A stretch of DNA of 22,388 nt from Byssochlamys sp. IMV 00236 (lineage: Eukaryota > Ascomycota > Eurotiomycetes > Eurotiales > Thermoascaceae): the NCBI GenBank assembly GCA_001931875.2, contig MSJH02000747.1, positions 1-22,388 of the forward strand. The letters are read 5' to 3'. Under the pieces are notes generated by a model, which did no database searches, was not told the origin of the DNA, and saw nothing but the letters and a program-made list of their open reading frames with translations. Position 1 is the stretch's first letter; every line of letters begins with the position of its first letter. Below, piece after piece: positions 9,411 to 18,995 of this stretch. Position numbers and translations under genes: made by a program.

Positions 9411-10593
9411 TTAATGATATCGATTAGCAAAGGGATCGCTGTCCGCATGTTTACTATCAGATTGACGCGTTGCTTCTTGTTCTATCATGTATGTATCAAT
9501 ACTACTGCTCCGCGATCTCTCGCTTGGATAATTGATAAAATAGCTTGAACTTCTGCTAGTTGTACTGTGGCTTGCCTCGGGCATTTGTCTTGCTTGCTGG
9601 CTTTCGGATTCAAGTAAAGGTTGCAGGATACGTCGACGCGCATTGATAAACCAATTGCTTATTTGGTTCACTCCGAGACCTGTTTCATCCGCAAGCTCTT
9701 GTTTTTCCCTTTCGGTTGGGTACGGATGACGTTTATGCAAAATCAACCATCGTTTCAGAAACTCGGTTACTTCCTTTGGTAAGTTCCCTCTTCTTTTTTT
9801 ACGGTACAAATGGGGTTTATGAACGTGATAGAACTGGGGTTCAGTGATAAATTTTGTAGAAATGGGTTTAGATTGTCTGCTCTCAAACTGTTCTCTGTTG
9901 ATACTGTTACTTTCTTCACGAATAGAGTGGTCGGGAATAATTCTTTCTTTGTTTGTGCCCATAAAGTATAGTGGAGGTGGTGTTTCAGTTCTTGTTCTTG
10001 GTTCTAATGCGTCAATTATGGATTGATCTTCTTGTCTGTTGTCAATAGAAGATGAAGTAGGTGCAAGATAACTGAATGCTGAGTTGGTATAGTAATTGAT
10101 TCCTTTATTAGCAACTGATATACAGTCCATATGTTCGTCTATTGATTCAACAAGAGAACGATAACAAAAAGAATGAGTAAACAATGACAGACTATTTTAA
10201 TTCCTTTTTTGTAAATTATTTTTCTTTGTACCTGTTGTGTTTGCCTTTGAAAGTGTATCATAAAAGTATGCGCCCTCGTTCATCCAAATGCGTGTATTAT
10301 GTTCAAGAAATCTTTCTACTTTTAACCAATGTGACTCTATCGCTTCCTTTCGACTATTAGCATTGGATTCGCTCAACTTTTCGGTATTGTTGAATAATAC
10401 AAATGGTTTAAATACTTTATCCTGCACAAGATTCACTCTAAGAGTTAGTAAGATAATGCTTTTCAATTAAGTCACCGTCAACACTCATTGATGCACACAG
10501 ATGTAATGTTTATCTTTTATTTTCTCGGTATTTATGTGCATCATTGTGTTTTATTATTATTATTATTACTTTAACTCTTACTTTTTTATCCAT
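9411..10593 (-). CDS. TALE-class homeodomain transcription factor
   Basis: A sequence-specific DNA-binding regulator acting in the nucleus. Exons on the minus strand are 10593-10582 (MDKK), 10421-10232 and 10138-9411, giving 309 residues; the joins use GTAAGA/GTGCAG and GTACAA/AATAG ends. The homeodomain lies at about residues 181-243. It carries the TALE three-residue loop extension (HPYP after helix 1) and the recognition helix NQISNWFINARRR at about 225-237. A basic patch (KKRRGN) precedes it. The N-terminal section about residues 38-60 (WLKVERFLEHNTRIWMNEGA) is likely helical and could be a dimerisation region. The C-terminus is Ser-rich. The target genes cannot be told. The homeodomain is certain. 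The 12-nt first exon is a best fit: it supplies a well-placed ATG, whereas exon 2 has none upstream in frame. An acceptor nearer the TTG at 10184 breaks the frame. Confidence 0.88.
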
Positions 10594-12915
10594 TTTGTAT
10601 GTATCAAAAGACTATTTCTTGAGATTGAACAACACTAAAAGAAGAGCAAACAAGGTACGGTGTAAGAAGAAAGGGGAAAAAAAAGAAGAAGGGCTACTAA
10701 CAACAAGTAATTAATGTGAATAAAAAGCAGAAAGAAAAGGAAAAATAAAAAAGAGAAAAAAAAAGGGAATTTGATTTAACTCTAATAATATCCAACAGCA
10801 AGTAAATGCTGCAAAGGGGAGCACGCCTTCACATAAAGAAAGAAAGAGGGAAAAAGATTATTTTGTTGTCTCATTCATTTCTTTTTAACATCCCTAATCT
10901 TTTGGAAAATATACGTACCCACATTTACTCTATATATTCGCATACCCGTCATTGGTTTGGGTCCTTCCATTATTCTTTTTCGATAAGGTGACTTTGAGAA
11001 TTATGTAAGAATTACACTGCTCTACGGCACTAGTGAGAAAGGTCATGAGTTGCAGTAACAATGCACAAGGATAATATAAAATGAAGAAAGGATCAAAATT
11101 ATATTAAAAGCCGCCTCAATTACTACATTCTGTTATTCTACAACTGATTGAGGTGTGTTTTCATACTGCAAACGACAAACTAGGTCCTGTCTTATTATCA
11201 ATACGTTATACAAGCTCAAGAGAGGTTTACTGACTTAAATATAAAGACGTCATAACAGCAGCCGAAAGAGAGAAAAGCTTGAAGTGTATATACAAATATA
11301 TACATGTAACAGACTTCATCTGTTTCATTGCCTAGCAGCTCGTGGCACACAAATATCAGGCCATATTAACACAGTAATAAGAGCAATTTATTGTTATTTC
11401 CTCGCCACGCATATTATTATGTTATTGTATATGTTTATTACAAGACCTAGGTCCCTTTCCTCCTTAAAGGAGAAGCATGTTATTCAAGAGTCAGATCATT
11501 CATGCATATACTACGAATCTGGGTGATACTTTATTGTATCTCATGTAGTGTGCACAGACCATCCAGTTAGCTATTACTTTCTGTTGTCAGTTCTGTGGAT
11601 ACACTTGATCATTCTTTTTGTGTTTGTGTGCAAGTGAAAAAAAAATAGGAGGAAAAAAGGAAGAAACATATCTGATACGCAAATCCCAGATTAATCACGT
11701 TCTTGAACATTCTATAAGGTAAGTGTTTGAAATTGATAATAAATTCTTTTTATTCCATGGTCAACTTTCTCTCTTTGAAGCTGTATGTTGTTCCTATTAA
11801 CCTCAAGAACTAATGTAAAGACTGAACCAGAGTACAATCCTTTAGACTTCCTTCTTCGCTACTTTTTCATGTATAGTCACTTTGTTTGATCATAAAGCTA
11901 ACATTGATCATGTCTATTCTTCACTCTATAATAAAAGGGAGCGATGTTAGAGTGTTACCTTTTTTTTTTTTTTTTTCTTCAACCCGCTTTTTATTTTGTG
12001 TGTCTGGATACTTTTTTTTTGTGCCCCATACCTTTTTCTTTTTGCACAAAACGAAGAAACTCGCGCTTCATTGTGCGGTGATTAAATGATCAATGTGCAT
12101 CTTGCTGGAGTGGGAAGGAGAAGAAGACGGTTTCACGCCACGCTTTATTTTTAGAGGTTAATCATACAAGTATTTCTATTAAGATCTTGCACAATTAATG
12201 AAATATTCATTAAATTGGATTCGCTTTATGCCAATGAAAAAAGCGTTTCACCATTACTGGTAAATAAATACCTTCATTAACCAAACTCATTTGGTACATA
12301 GAACAGTTAAAGGTTACGGTAAACATATTCGTATTGTCATATATAACGCCCCTATTTCATTTGGGTTGGTCATTGTCAACTTTATCTGTCAATCTACGTG
12401 CATCTGTTTCATTCATTTGCAAAAATCATCTTTCTTTTATTTACAATCACAGTCAGGTCGCTTTAATTCAATATAAAGAGTAGTAAAGCTTCCTCTTGTT
12501 GTTATTCAGCTTTAGATTTGAAATGGTCAATTAGGTCCATGACTTGTATGAATTAGATTAAAAAAAGAAAGCTGAATATTACTAAATAAGCACAAGTTTA
12601 TAGTGGAGATTGAATGTAGAATGTATGCTGTATAAAGTATTATAACGATTCGTAACAACTCATCACTTACTTTCACGTCCACGACGATCATTACTGTTAT
12701 CAATTAAAAGTTTGGCTTATTCATGACCAAAATATCAAGATAACTATAAAAGGAGCATCAAGAAATCAAGATGTCCGAGCAGGAATAATTGTTGATCTAA
12801 GAATGATATGTTGCTAATAAACACTCTATGTACTTGATACTTTTTAATATATTGAGAAAATAAACAGATTCATTAAACATAACTTTTATTAAGTATGAAA
12901 TCTAGTTTGGAGTGA
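10594..12915. other. Long spacer without a recognised gene
   Basis: About 2.3 kb. The first 270 bases are strongly purine-rich on the plus strand, so pyrimidine-rich for the homeobox gene, which fits a fungal 5' leader or promoter. Short frames at 10806-10991, 11284-11526, 11886-12089 and 12291-12476 have no family signal. A donor-like GTAAGTGT near 11719 is not linked to an exon. An imperfect palindrome with ATTAATGAAATATTCATTAA lies near 12194-12213. I cannot exclude a non-coding RNA. Confidence 0.4.
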
Positions 12916-14434
12916 TTATATCAAGATTTTACTAATTTTCCTCTCTCCGGCTATTTTAGCCATCTTCCTCATTGCACCCTTCATATTGGATAGACCAGAC
13001 TTGTGCTGGTGATGATGATTATGACTAGGCTGTTGTTGTTGTTGCTGTTGTTGTACATAATGAATGGGATGCTGATGTCGATGCATGTTTATATTTTCTG
13101 AATCAGTGACGTTACTTTCATTAACAACCGTGTCTTCACTGATGACACTATCTTCCAATAGATCCATTCTTGAGCGGTATCTTCTTATGTTCAATTTCAA
13201 ATTAGAAAGAGAGCTATTTAGCTTTCTCAAAGGATTTGCTTTATCCTCTATATTATTAGATGTAAGCTGATCTGTGCGAGATTGGAGCTGAAGAAACTGA
13301 TTGAATGCTTCATGAATTTGATGTTCTGCATAGCATGCCTTGGTTTTGTTAAACAAGTAAGATTCCTCAAAAGGATCTTCAGGAACCACAGCCGGTGTTT
13401 TTACGGCCTCGTTCAATATACGGTACAGCGAAGATGAAATCCTCATATCTTTATCAGATGCCCTAAGTGAGTCCTGAGAGACAAAGATAGATATCCAAGG
13501 CTTTTCTGGAGGTTCTGGTACGATATCATAGTCATTATCCATCATTTTCTGAATACCATCAGCATTTTCGACCCAGTCAGACGAATTTCTATTTATCTTG
13601 GCAATAATACGACTATAACACTTTGCTCTTGCCCTTGTTCCTTCTGTCTTACACAATGGTTGATATTCCATATAATTGACGCTGGAATAAACAGAGGACA
13701 TGTCATAACCTGAATCCGTTCGAGAATGCGACAATCCCAATTGTGCACTTTTACGACTTGTGATTTTAGCATGTTCAATGATCAGACGAGTTAAAAAGTG
13801 TCCCGACTTTTCTTCCATTATTTGACTGCAATCGCTTGGTCCCAGTACCACTTTACCTAACGAGTCACCTAATTTGTAAGCGTCCATAAGATTGACATGT
13901 TTATGTTGTAATAGTTCGACGAGAAAGTCTAGAATTTCAATCAAGAGTTGTTGGCTTTTGTTAGGGATAATAGAAGATAGATTGGATAATGTACAAGCTA
14001 TATTTTTTAAGGGGGGAAATATTGATAAATAAGACGAATTAATCGCAACAAATGATTATAGTTACTCTCATAATTGATCTTTCTCCAAGCTTTTTTTGAA
14101 ATAATTCTGTCTGGTGTAGACCAAAGTGCTACTTGCATCAAAGTAGCCACGGAGTGAATGTCGACATAGGACAGATCGTTGGCAGTAAAGTCTCGTTTAT
14201 TGAATATCTTGATAAAAAGCCCATAATTTGGCACTATCAAAGAGGGTATTAGAGATTATTATATCTTTACAATCAACTAAATTACCTGTCTTACGAAATA
14301 TTTTACGCTCTTGGAAGCCTATATATATAGTTTATATAATCAGCTCTAGAACTTACTGAATTCTTACCTCTTTGACGTATTTCTTCAATACACAATCGTG
14401 TTACTTTTGCAATAAAATCAAAAGAGTAATACAT
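12916..14434 (-). CDS. RhoGAP/Msb1-like polarity protein, four exons
   Basis: It resembles fungal proteins with a divergent RhoGAP fold of the Msb1/Mug8 type, which act with Rho GTPases in polarised growth at the cortex. Exons on the minus strand are 14434-14368, 14318-14286, 14233 to 14066 or 14036, and 13997-12916. Both donor choices keep the frame, giving 450 or 460 residues. The GAP-like part is the first 170 or so residues, with FIAKVTRLCIEEIRQRG near the start and LLIEILDFLVELLQHKHVNL and KLGDSLGKVVLGPSD later. The rest is polar and variable, with a run of nine Gln then His-rich sequence (HYVQQQQQQQQQPSHNHHHQH region). The start ATG follows a long pyrimidine tract and no further exon is evident upstream. 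The Msb1 link rests on pattern memory, so the family is moderate; that this is a real gene is likely. Confidence 0.68.
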
Positions 14435-15329
14435 GATGAAAAGTTGTCAAGAATTAAAAAGAAAGTGGAAAGAAGAAAAGAAAGAGAACTGGTTTTTTAT
14501 TTATTTGCTTAATACATTTGCACTTCTTTATTCATCGCGGCCCCTTGTGATAATAGGAGAATATAAACAAAAAAAGATAGGTCACCTAACCTTAATACGC
14601 CTTCAAAGACATACGTTATAAAGGGTCAAATTTGACATGGCCCATGTTATATTACCCTTCTTTTTCAATAATAGTCCAAGGACACTTGCCATGATCTAAG
14701 TTGAGGGCCCACGCATTTATATAAGCCATGATACTTTATTTATGCACCTGCTTCCCTTTACATGCAGAGAAAAAGTCAGGGAGCGTCCTTTTTGAAAATA
14801 CGAAAATAGAGTACCAATAGGATTTCTCTTGAATGTACATTATCTTTGTATTCTTTAGCATAAAATGAAATTAAGGGATAAACAAGCTCAATCAGTACTT
14901 TTATATCACACATTTATCGTGTAGTCAAGACTATCCTTACCTATCACAGCTCTACTTTTATATTTCTAAGATGGAGGGAAACCTTTAGTATGATCTAGTG
15001 TGTTCTCTGAAAGAATTCGCAAGAGTAAAATAGAAAAAAGATGGGCATGCTTCTTTGTACGAATAACCAAGCAATTACGCATAATAGACTGAAAACTCTT
15101 TTTTTTTAGACATATGAAACTAGTTTATCAAACATAAGTTCGTCACTTCTAAATTTATCTCATTTAATGAATTTACTGCAATCCCCCTCTCTCTCTCCTC
15201 TCTTTGTATCAAGCAAAGAACTCTATACAACAGGAATGCATTCAAACTTTTGTCGGACATTAAAAGAAAGTAAAAGTAACGCGCTGTAACTTTTTTTCAA
15301 GTCTTTCCAATACAAAAAGGATATACAAG
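14435..15329. other. Divergent promoter region between Msb1-like gene and prefoldin
   Basis: About 900 bases separate the two divergent start codons. A pyrimidine-rich stretch on the minus strand lies next to the Msb1-like start. A CT-rich patch lies near 15185-15203 and a TATATAAG-like string near 14717-14724. The 62-codon frame at 14433-14621 has no family signal. Confidence 0.4.
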
Positions 15330-15842
15330 ATGTCAAATATTAGAATGGTTAGAAATAAACGTTAATAAATATTTCCTTTCCCACTTATGACAGCTTCCAT
15401 AGCTAAACGAAAAGGAAGAGGCAGATGGTGATGTTGAAGTGACTTGGATTGATCAGGAACGTATCAATGAATTTAGTAAATATAATGCCAAAATCGACGA
15501 TTTTGAAGAGGAATATGAAAAACTCAAGGTAAATAAAGTAAACTAACTTGTATGAAAATACTAAAGGGTTGCTTTTAGAAAGAGAAGGAGTATTTAGATG
15601 ACGTTGCCATGGAACTAGAATTAGCTGATGAAGACGAACCTGTTCGATACAAAATTGGTGATGCCTTTGTTCACATTAGTGTTTCTGAAGCAACTGAAAA
15701 AATCGAAAAAGATTCAGAAAGACTTGATTTATTAATAGAAGAAGCAAAGCAGAACATAGACAAGGTACAAGAAAAGATGGACGAACTTAAGAAATTGTTG
15801 TATGCTAAATTTGGAAATGCAATCAATCTTGAGAAAGATTAA
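15330..15842 (+). CDS. GIM3: Prefoldin subunit 4
   Basis: A beta-type subunit of the cytosolic hexameric prefoldin chaperone, which hands newly made actin and tubulin to the chaperonin CCT. Exons are 15330-15347, 15403-15528 and 15579-15842, giving 135 residues, close to the 125-135 usual for the family. The N-terminal helix holds EVTWIDQERINEFSKYN. The centre has LADEDEPVRYKIGDAFVHIS, the beta-hairpin hallmark. The C-terminal coiled coil ends with LLYAKFGNAINLE, typical of subunit 4. The first intron has a weak GTTAGA donor but gives the expected IRML start. AATAAA follows the stop. Its stop lies 31 bases from the stop of NFU1 on the other strand, so their 3' ends should overlap. Confidence 0.95.
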
Positions 15843-15873
15843 GTTCTTATTGAATAAATAAAAAAAAAAGCGT

Positions 15874-16729
15874 TTATTGTTTTTCACCCAACTTCTTTTC
15901 AAGTTTATCAAATTCTTGAAGGGCAACTGATTCATTTTCATCAATCACTTGTTCTACGCCCTGAACTTCTGGGATATAATGCATCAACATATTTTCAATA
16001 CCATTCTTTAATGTCACAACTGCACTATCACAGCCTCTGCAGCTACCTTTCAGCTTGAGCTTCACAATGCCATTTTCAAAACCACAGTATTCGATATCAC
16101 CACCATCTTCTTGAATAGAAGGTCGAATACGTGTATCAAGTAACTCTTTAATCATTTGAACTTCTTCTGGATCATCAGGATGAATGGTTGTATCACTTGC
16201 TGCCAAATCCCCTTCATCGAATACAATGGGTTGTCCTGAGGTAAAGTGGTTCATGATGGCAGAATAAATATCAGGTTTCATCAATTGCCATTCTGCAGTA
16301 GATTCCTTTGAGATGGTGATAAAGTCAGGTCCAAAGAAGACACCTGCAACACCTTCAATTTGGAAGAGTTGCTTTGCAAGTGGAGATTTCATTGAAGATC
16401 GAACGTCAAGGAATTCTGCTGTGCCATTACCTAACACAGGTGTGCCAGGAATAAATTTTAAGGAATCATCATTGGGAGTTTGCTCAGTTTGGATAAACAT
16501 GCTGCGCACTATAAACACATGATAAATAAGGTGAAATGACAACAGTAATGACAATAATCTAACCTTGTTGACGTGCTAAAAGAGAAGGCATATACTGCGC
16601 ATTAAAGCGAGTAGCCCATAAGCTGTGGCTCTTTGTCATTAAATTTCTTTGAGCATAGCTTCTTAGCTGTGGGATTGCCCTTAAGCATGTTGATCTGCTA
16701 AGGCCCGTCAAAATAATTCGTGAATTCAT
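15874..16729 (-). CDS. NFU1: NFU1 mitochondrial iron-sulfur cluster scaffold
   Basis: It carries a 4Fe-4S cluster for delivery to mitochondrial enzymes such as lipoate synthase and respiratory complexes. Two exons, 16729-16564 and 16508-15874, join across a 54-nt intron to give 266 residues. The first 50 or so residues are rich in Arg and Ser ([20 protein letters not shown]), a likely mitochondrial targeting sequence. The Nfu N-terminal domain covers about residues 60-150 ([23 protein letters not shown]). The NifU-type C-terminal domain follows at about 172-245 with [13 protein letters not shown] and the cluster-binding CRGC at 212-215. Length and both domains match the family. The frame is open upstream to 16798 but lacks an ATG there, so 16729 is the best start. 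Confidence 0.96.
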
Positions 16730-17799
16730 TAGTAATAGAAAAGATAATTCAAGCAAGGGCGGTCGATAAAAAAAAAGGGAAGCACTACGCACACCCAAAG
16801 ATTTTGCATAAATGTGACGTAAGCAATTCGATTTGCACAGCAGACAGCATATCTATCGTATTTGCCTTAAAAGTATTACATCTTGTCGTAAAATGTTGAA
16901 GAAAAACAAAACAAAAAAAAAAGACTGACAACAAAATGCGTTATACTTATGACTTATCATGTCCAATTCTAATTGGACATGATAAATCTACGCAATAATC
17001 CTGAATGTGTCTTATATGTAGCTTTGCAGCGAGAAAGATTAAATTTGGTTAGATATGATTAGGTGTGTAATGATAATGGCTCGAAAAAAGAAGAAAAGTA
17101 GTACTCAAATGACTGGTATGGCCTTTTGTTCTTTGCATAATGATCATGCATCTACTTTTCTGAGTAACACAATGTTTAGCTGGCCAAAAAAATCTTAATC
17201 AAAGTCTCAGTAAGATGTTTGTGTAGAATAAAACCATGATCAGACATACCAATGTTAAAGTTCTTGTGCTGTTTCACTGTGATGTGGTCATTGCTTAGGA
17301 AAATCACACGAGATGTATTGAAAACTATAGGTATTGACAAAGCTGCCACAGTAAAAAGTAAAAAGTCTACCATCACATAGATGGGAGCTCTTGTCACAGT
17401 CTAGGATAGCTACCAACGCCCCAAAGCATTCTTTCAGGGCCACATTATGATATGATTCGTAAATCTCTCGTCATTTGATGATGCTTTGTTGCTTTTCAAA
17501 ACCCAGCCATAGATAGATGAGACATTTTGGTGAGGTTGACTTATTACTCATCCAATAGTATACTTTCCACAAACATGTGAATCTGCTCACAAAGGTATGC
17601 CAAGAAATACTAGTCCGCAAATGTTTGCTTGCTTACACATGAATACAATCAAGACTGCATTGTGTAAAGAGAAGACTGTGTGGCACGCTCTGAATGATAA
17701 GGTTTAAGACGTAAAATGGCGCAATTCGGAGCACTGTCTTTTTCAAAATTTGTGGCCCAACCTAATTTCTTTGGCTGTAAAAAGAAAGTCAATTCTGAC
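16730..17799. other. Spacer between NFU1 and the transporter
   Basis: It holds the NFU1 promoter on the left, a perfect palindrome at 16954-16985 and the transporter leader on the right. A minus-strand frame at 17176-17397 (73 codons, only internal ATGs) has one hydrophobic stretch (FLLFTVAALSIPIVF). It has no family signal and no linked exon that I can find, so I do not call it a gene. Confidence 0.4.
16954..16985. repeat. Perfect palindrome, 15-bp arms with 2-nt centre
   Basis: TTATCATGTCCAATT at 16954-16968 and AATTGGACATGATAA at 16971-16985 are exact reverse complements around CT. Such symmetry suits a dimeric protein site or a hairpin. It lies 225 bases upstream of the NFU1 start and about 830 upstream of the transporter start, so NFU1 is the likelier partner if it is regulatory. 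Confidence 0.88.
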
Positions 17800-17820
17800 A
17801 TGCGCTTTCTTTCTTTATGA
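17800..17820 (+). promoter_or_regulatory. Six-codon upstream ORF overlapping the transporter start
   Basis: ATG at 17800 opens MRFLSL and stops at TGA 17818-17820. That TGA overlaps the main ATG (17817-17819) in an ATGA arrangement. If the mRNA starts upstream of 17800, ribosomes would meet this short frame first and would have to reinitiate or scan past it to make the transporter. Confidence 0.6.
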
Positions 17821-18926
17821 CAGAAAAAAAGAACAAGAATTTAGTAGAGATCGTTCGACATTTCACTCCATCATGGTTTAGCGTTACCATGGGAACAGGC
17901 ATAGTTGCCATTCTGCTGCAGACATTTCCTTTTCAATTTTCTGGACTGCAAACGATTGCACTTGTTTTGTTTCTGTTCAACGTCGTCATTTACAGCGTCT
18001 TTACGATCATTACTGTACTTCGCTATGTATTGTTTCCTACAATATTCTTTCTCATGCTTCAGCATCCAGCACAGAGCATGTTTGTTGGCACGATTCCTAT
18101 GGGATTAACAACTATAACAAACTTTGTTACGATTGCGCTCACCGACAAATATGCCTGGGCTCTGAACCTTGCTTTCACTCTCTGGTGTATCGAATTTGCC
18201 TTGACGCTTGTTAGTTGCTTTTTAGTGCCCTTTTACTTTATTGTGCACCACACACATGCCTTGGAAACAATGAACGGCACTTGGTTACTCCCTATTGTTC
18301 CTGCTGTAGTCACTGCAGCATCAGGAGGATTGTTATGTCACTATTTGGATGAGCAGAGAGGCTTAGTCATTCTCATTGTATCATATGTAACCATGGGCAT
18401 AGGCATCTTACTAGCACTCTCGATCATTGTCATTTATTTTTATAGACTTGCTGTCCACAAGCTTCCTCCCAAGGAGGTTATTATTAGCTCTTTTCTGCCT
18501 TTAGGTCCACTTGGCCAGGGAGCATACGGCATGATCCAGCTAGGATCTGGCGCACAAAAGTTATTGGGAGATCGTTACATTCCTGGACTGGGTAATACCG
18601 CGTACAGTTTAGGCTTTATCCTTGCACTCTTTCTTTGGGGCTATGGTTTATGGTACTTGGTTGTGGCTATTTTCTCTGTCAGTATTACAGTCAAACACAA
18701 GATCCCATTCAACATGGGTTGGTGGGGACTCACTTTCCCGTTGGGCGTCTATACAGCAGCAACATTGGCTATCGGCAAGGTACTCGATTCCATGTTTTTC
18801 AATATCCTAGCTGCTGTCTTTACTTGCTGTCTAGTCACGCTTTGGTTAGTAGTTACGATCAAGACGATTGTTGGAGCAGCCACTGGTAAACTGTTTTATG
18901 CTCCATGCCTTTCATTAGCACAGTGA
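17817..18926 (+). CDS. TDT-family transporter (SSU1 sulfite pump / Mae1 malate type)
   Basis: An integral membrane transporter of the tellurite-resistance/dicarboxylate family, whose fungal members export sulfite or import malate at the plasma membrane. A single exon of 369 residues with about ten hydrophobic segments. Family motifs are near the N-terminus (FTPSWFSVTMGTGIV), in the middle (NGTWLLPIVPAVVTAASGG and LPLGPLGQGAYGMIQLG) and near the C-terminus (FNMGWWGLTFPLGVYTAA). These favour the Ssu1/Mae1 branch, but the substrate cannot be fixed from sequence alone. Length is close to the shorter family members. It lacks introns, unlike its neighbours. It converges on the Boi-like gene, with 69 bases between the stop codons. 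Its start overlaps a six-codon upstream ORF. Confidence 0.92.
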   Translation: MTEKKNKNLVEIVRHFTPSWFSVTMGTGIVAILLQTFPFQFSGLQTIALVLFLFNVVIYSVFTIITVLRYVLFPTIFFLMLQHPAQSMFVGTIPMGLTTITNFVTIALTDKYAWALNLAFTLWCIEFALTLVSCFLVPFYFIVHHTHALETMNGTWLLPIVPAVVTAASGGLLCHYLDEQRGLVILIVSYVTMGIGILLALSIIVIYFYRLAVHKLPPKEVIISSFLPLGPLGQGAYGMIQLGSGAQKLLGDRYIPGLGNTAYSLGFILALFLWGYGLWYLVVAIFSVSITVKHKIPFNMGWWGLTFPLGVYTAATLAIGKVLDSMFFNILAAVFTCCLVTLWLVVTIKTIVGAATGKLFYAPCLSLAQ

Positions 18927-18995
18927 TATGTTATAGATTTATTAAGAGATAGAATGTAGAATGTAGTAAAATAATACATAAATAGTGTACATTTT

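Noticed and set aside
11284..11526. 80-codon plus-strand frame
   Set aside because: No domain, no splice partners and AT-rich composition like the surrounding spacer.
17176..17397. 73-codon minus-strand frame with a hydrophobic stretch
   Set aside because: No ATG at its start, no linked exon and no family resemblance; kept only as a note in the spacer entry.
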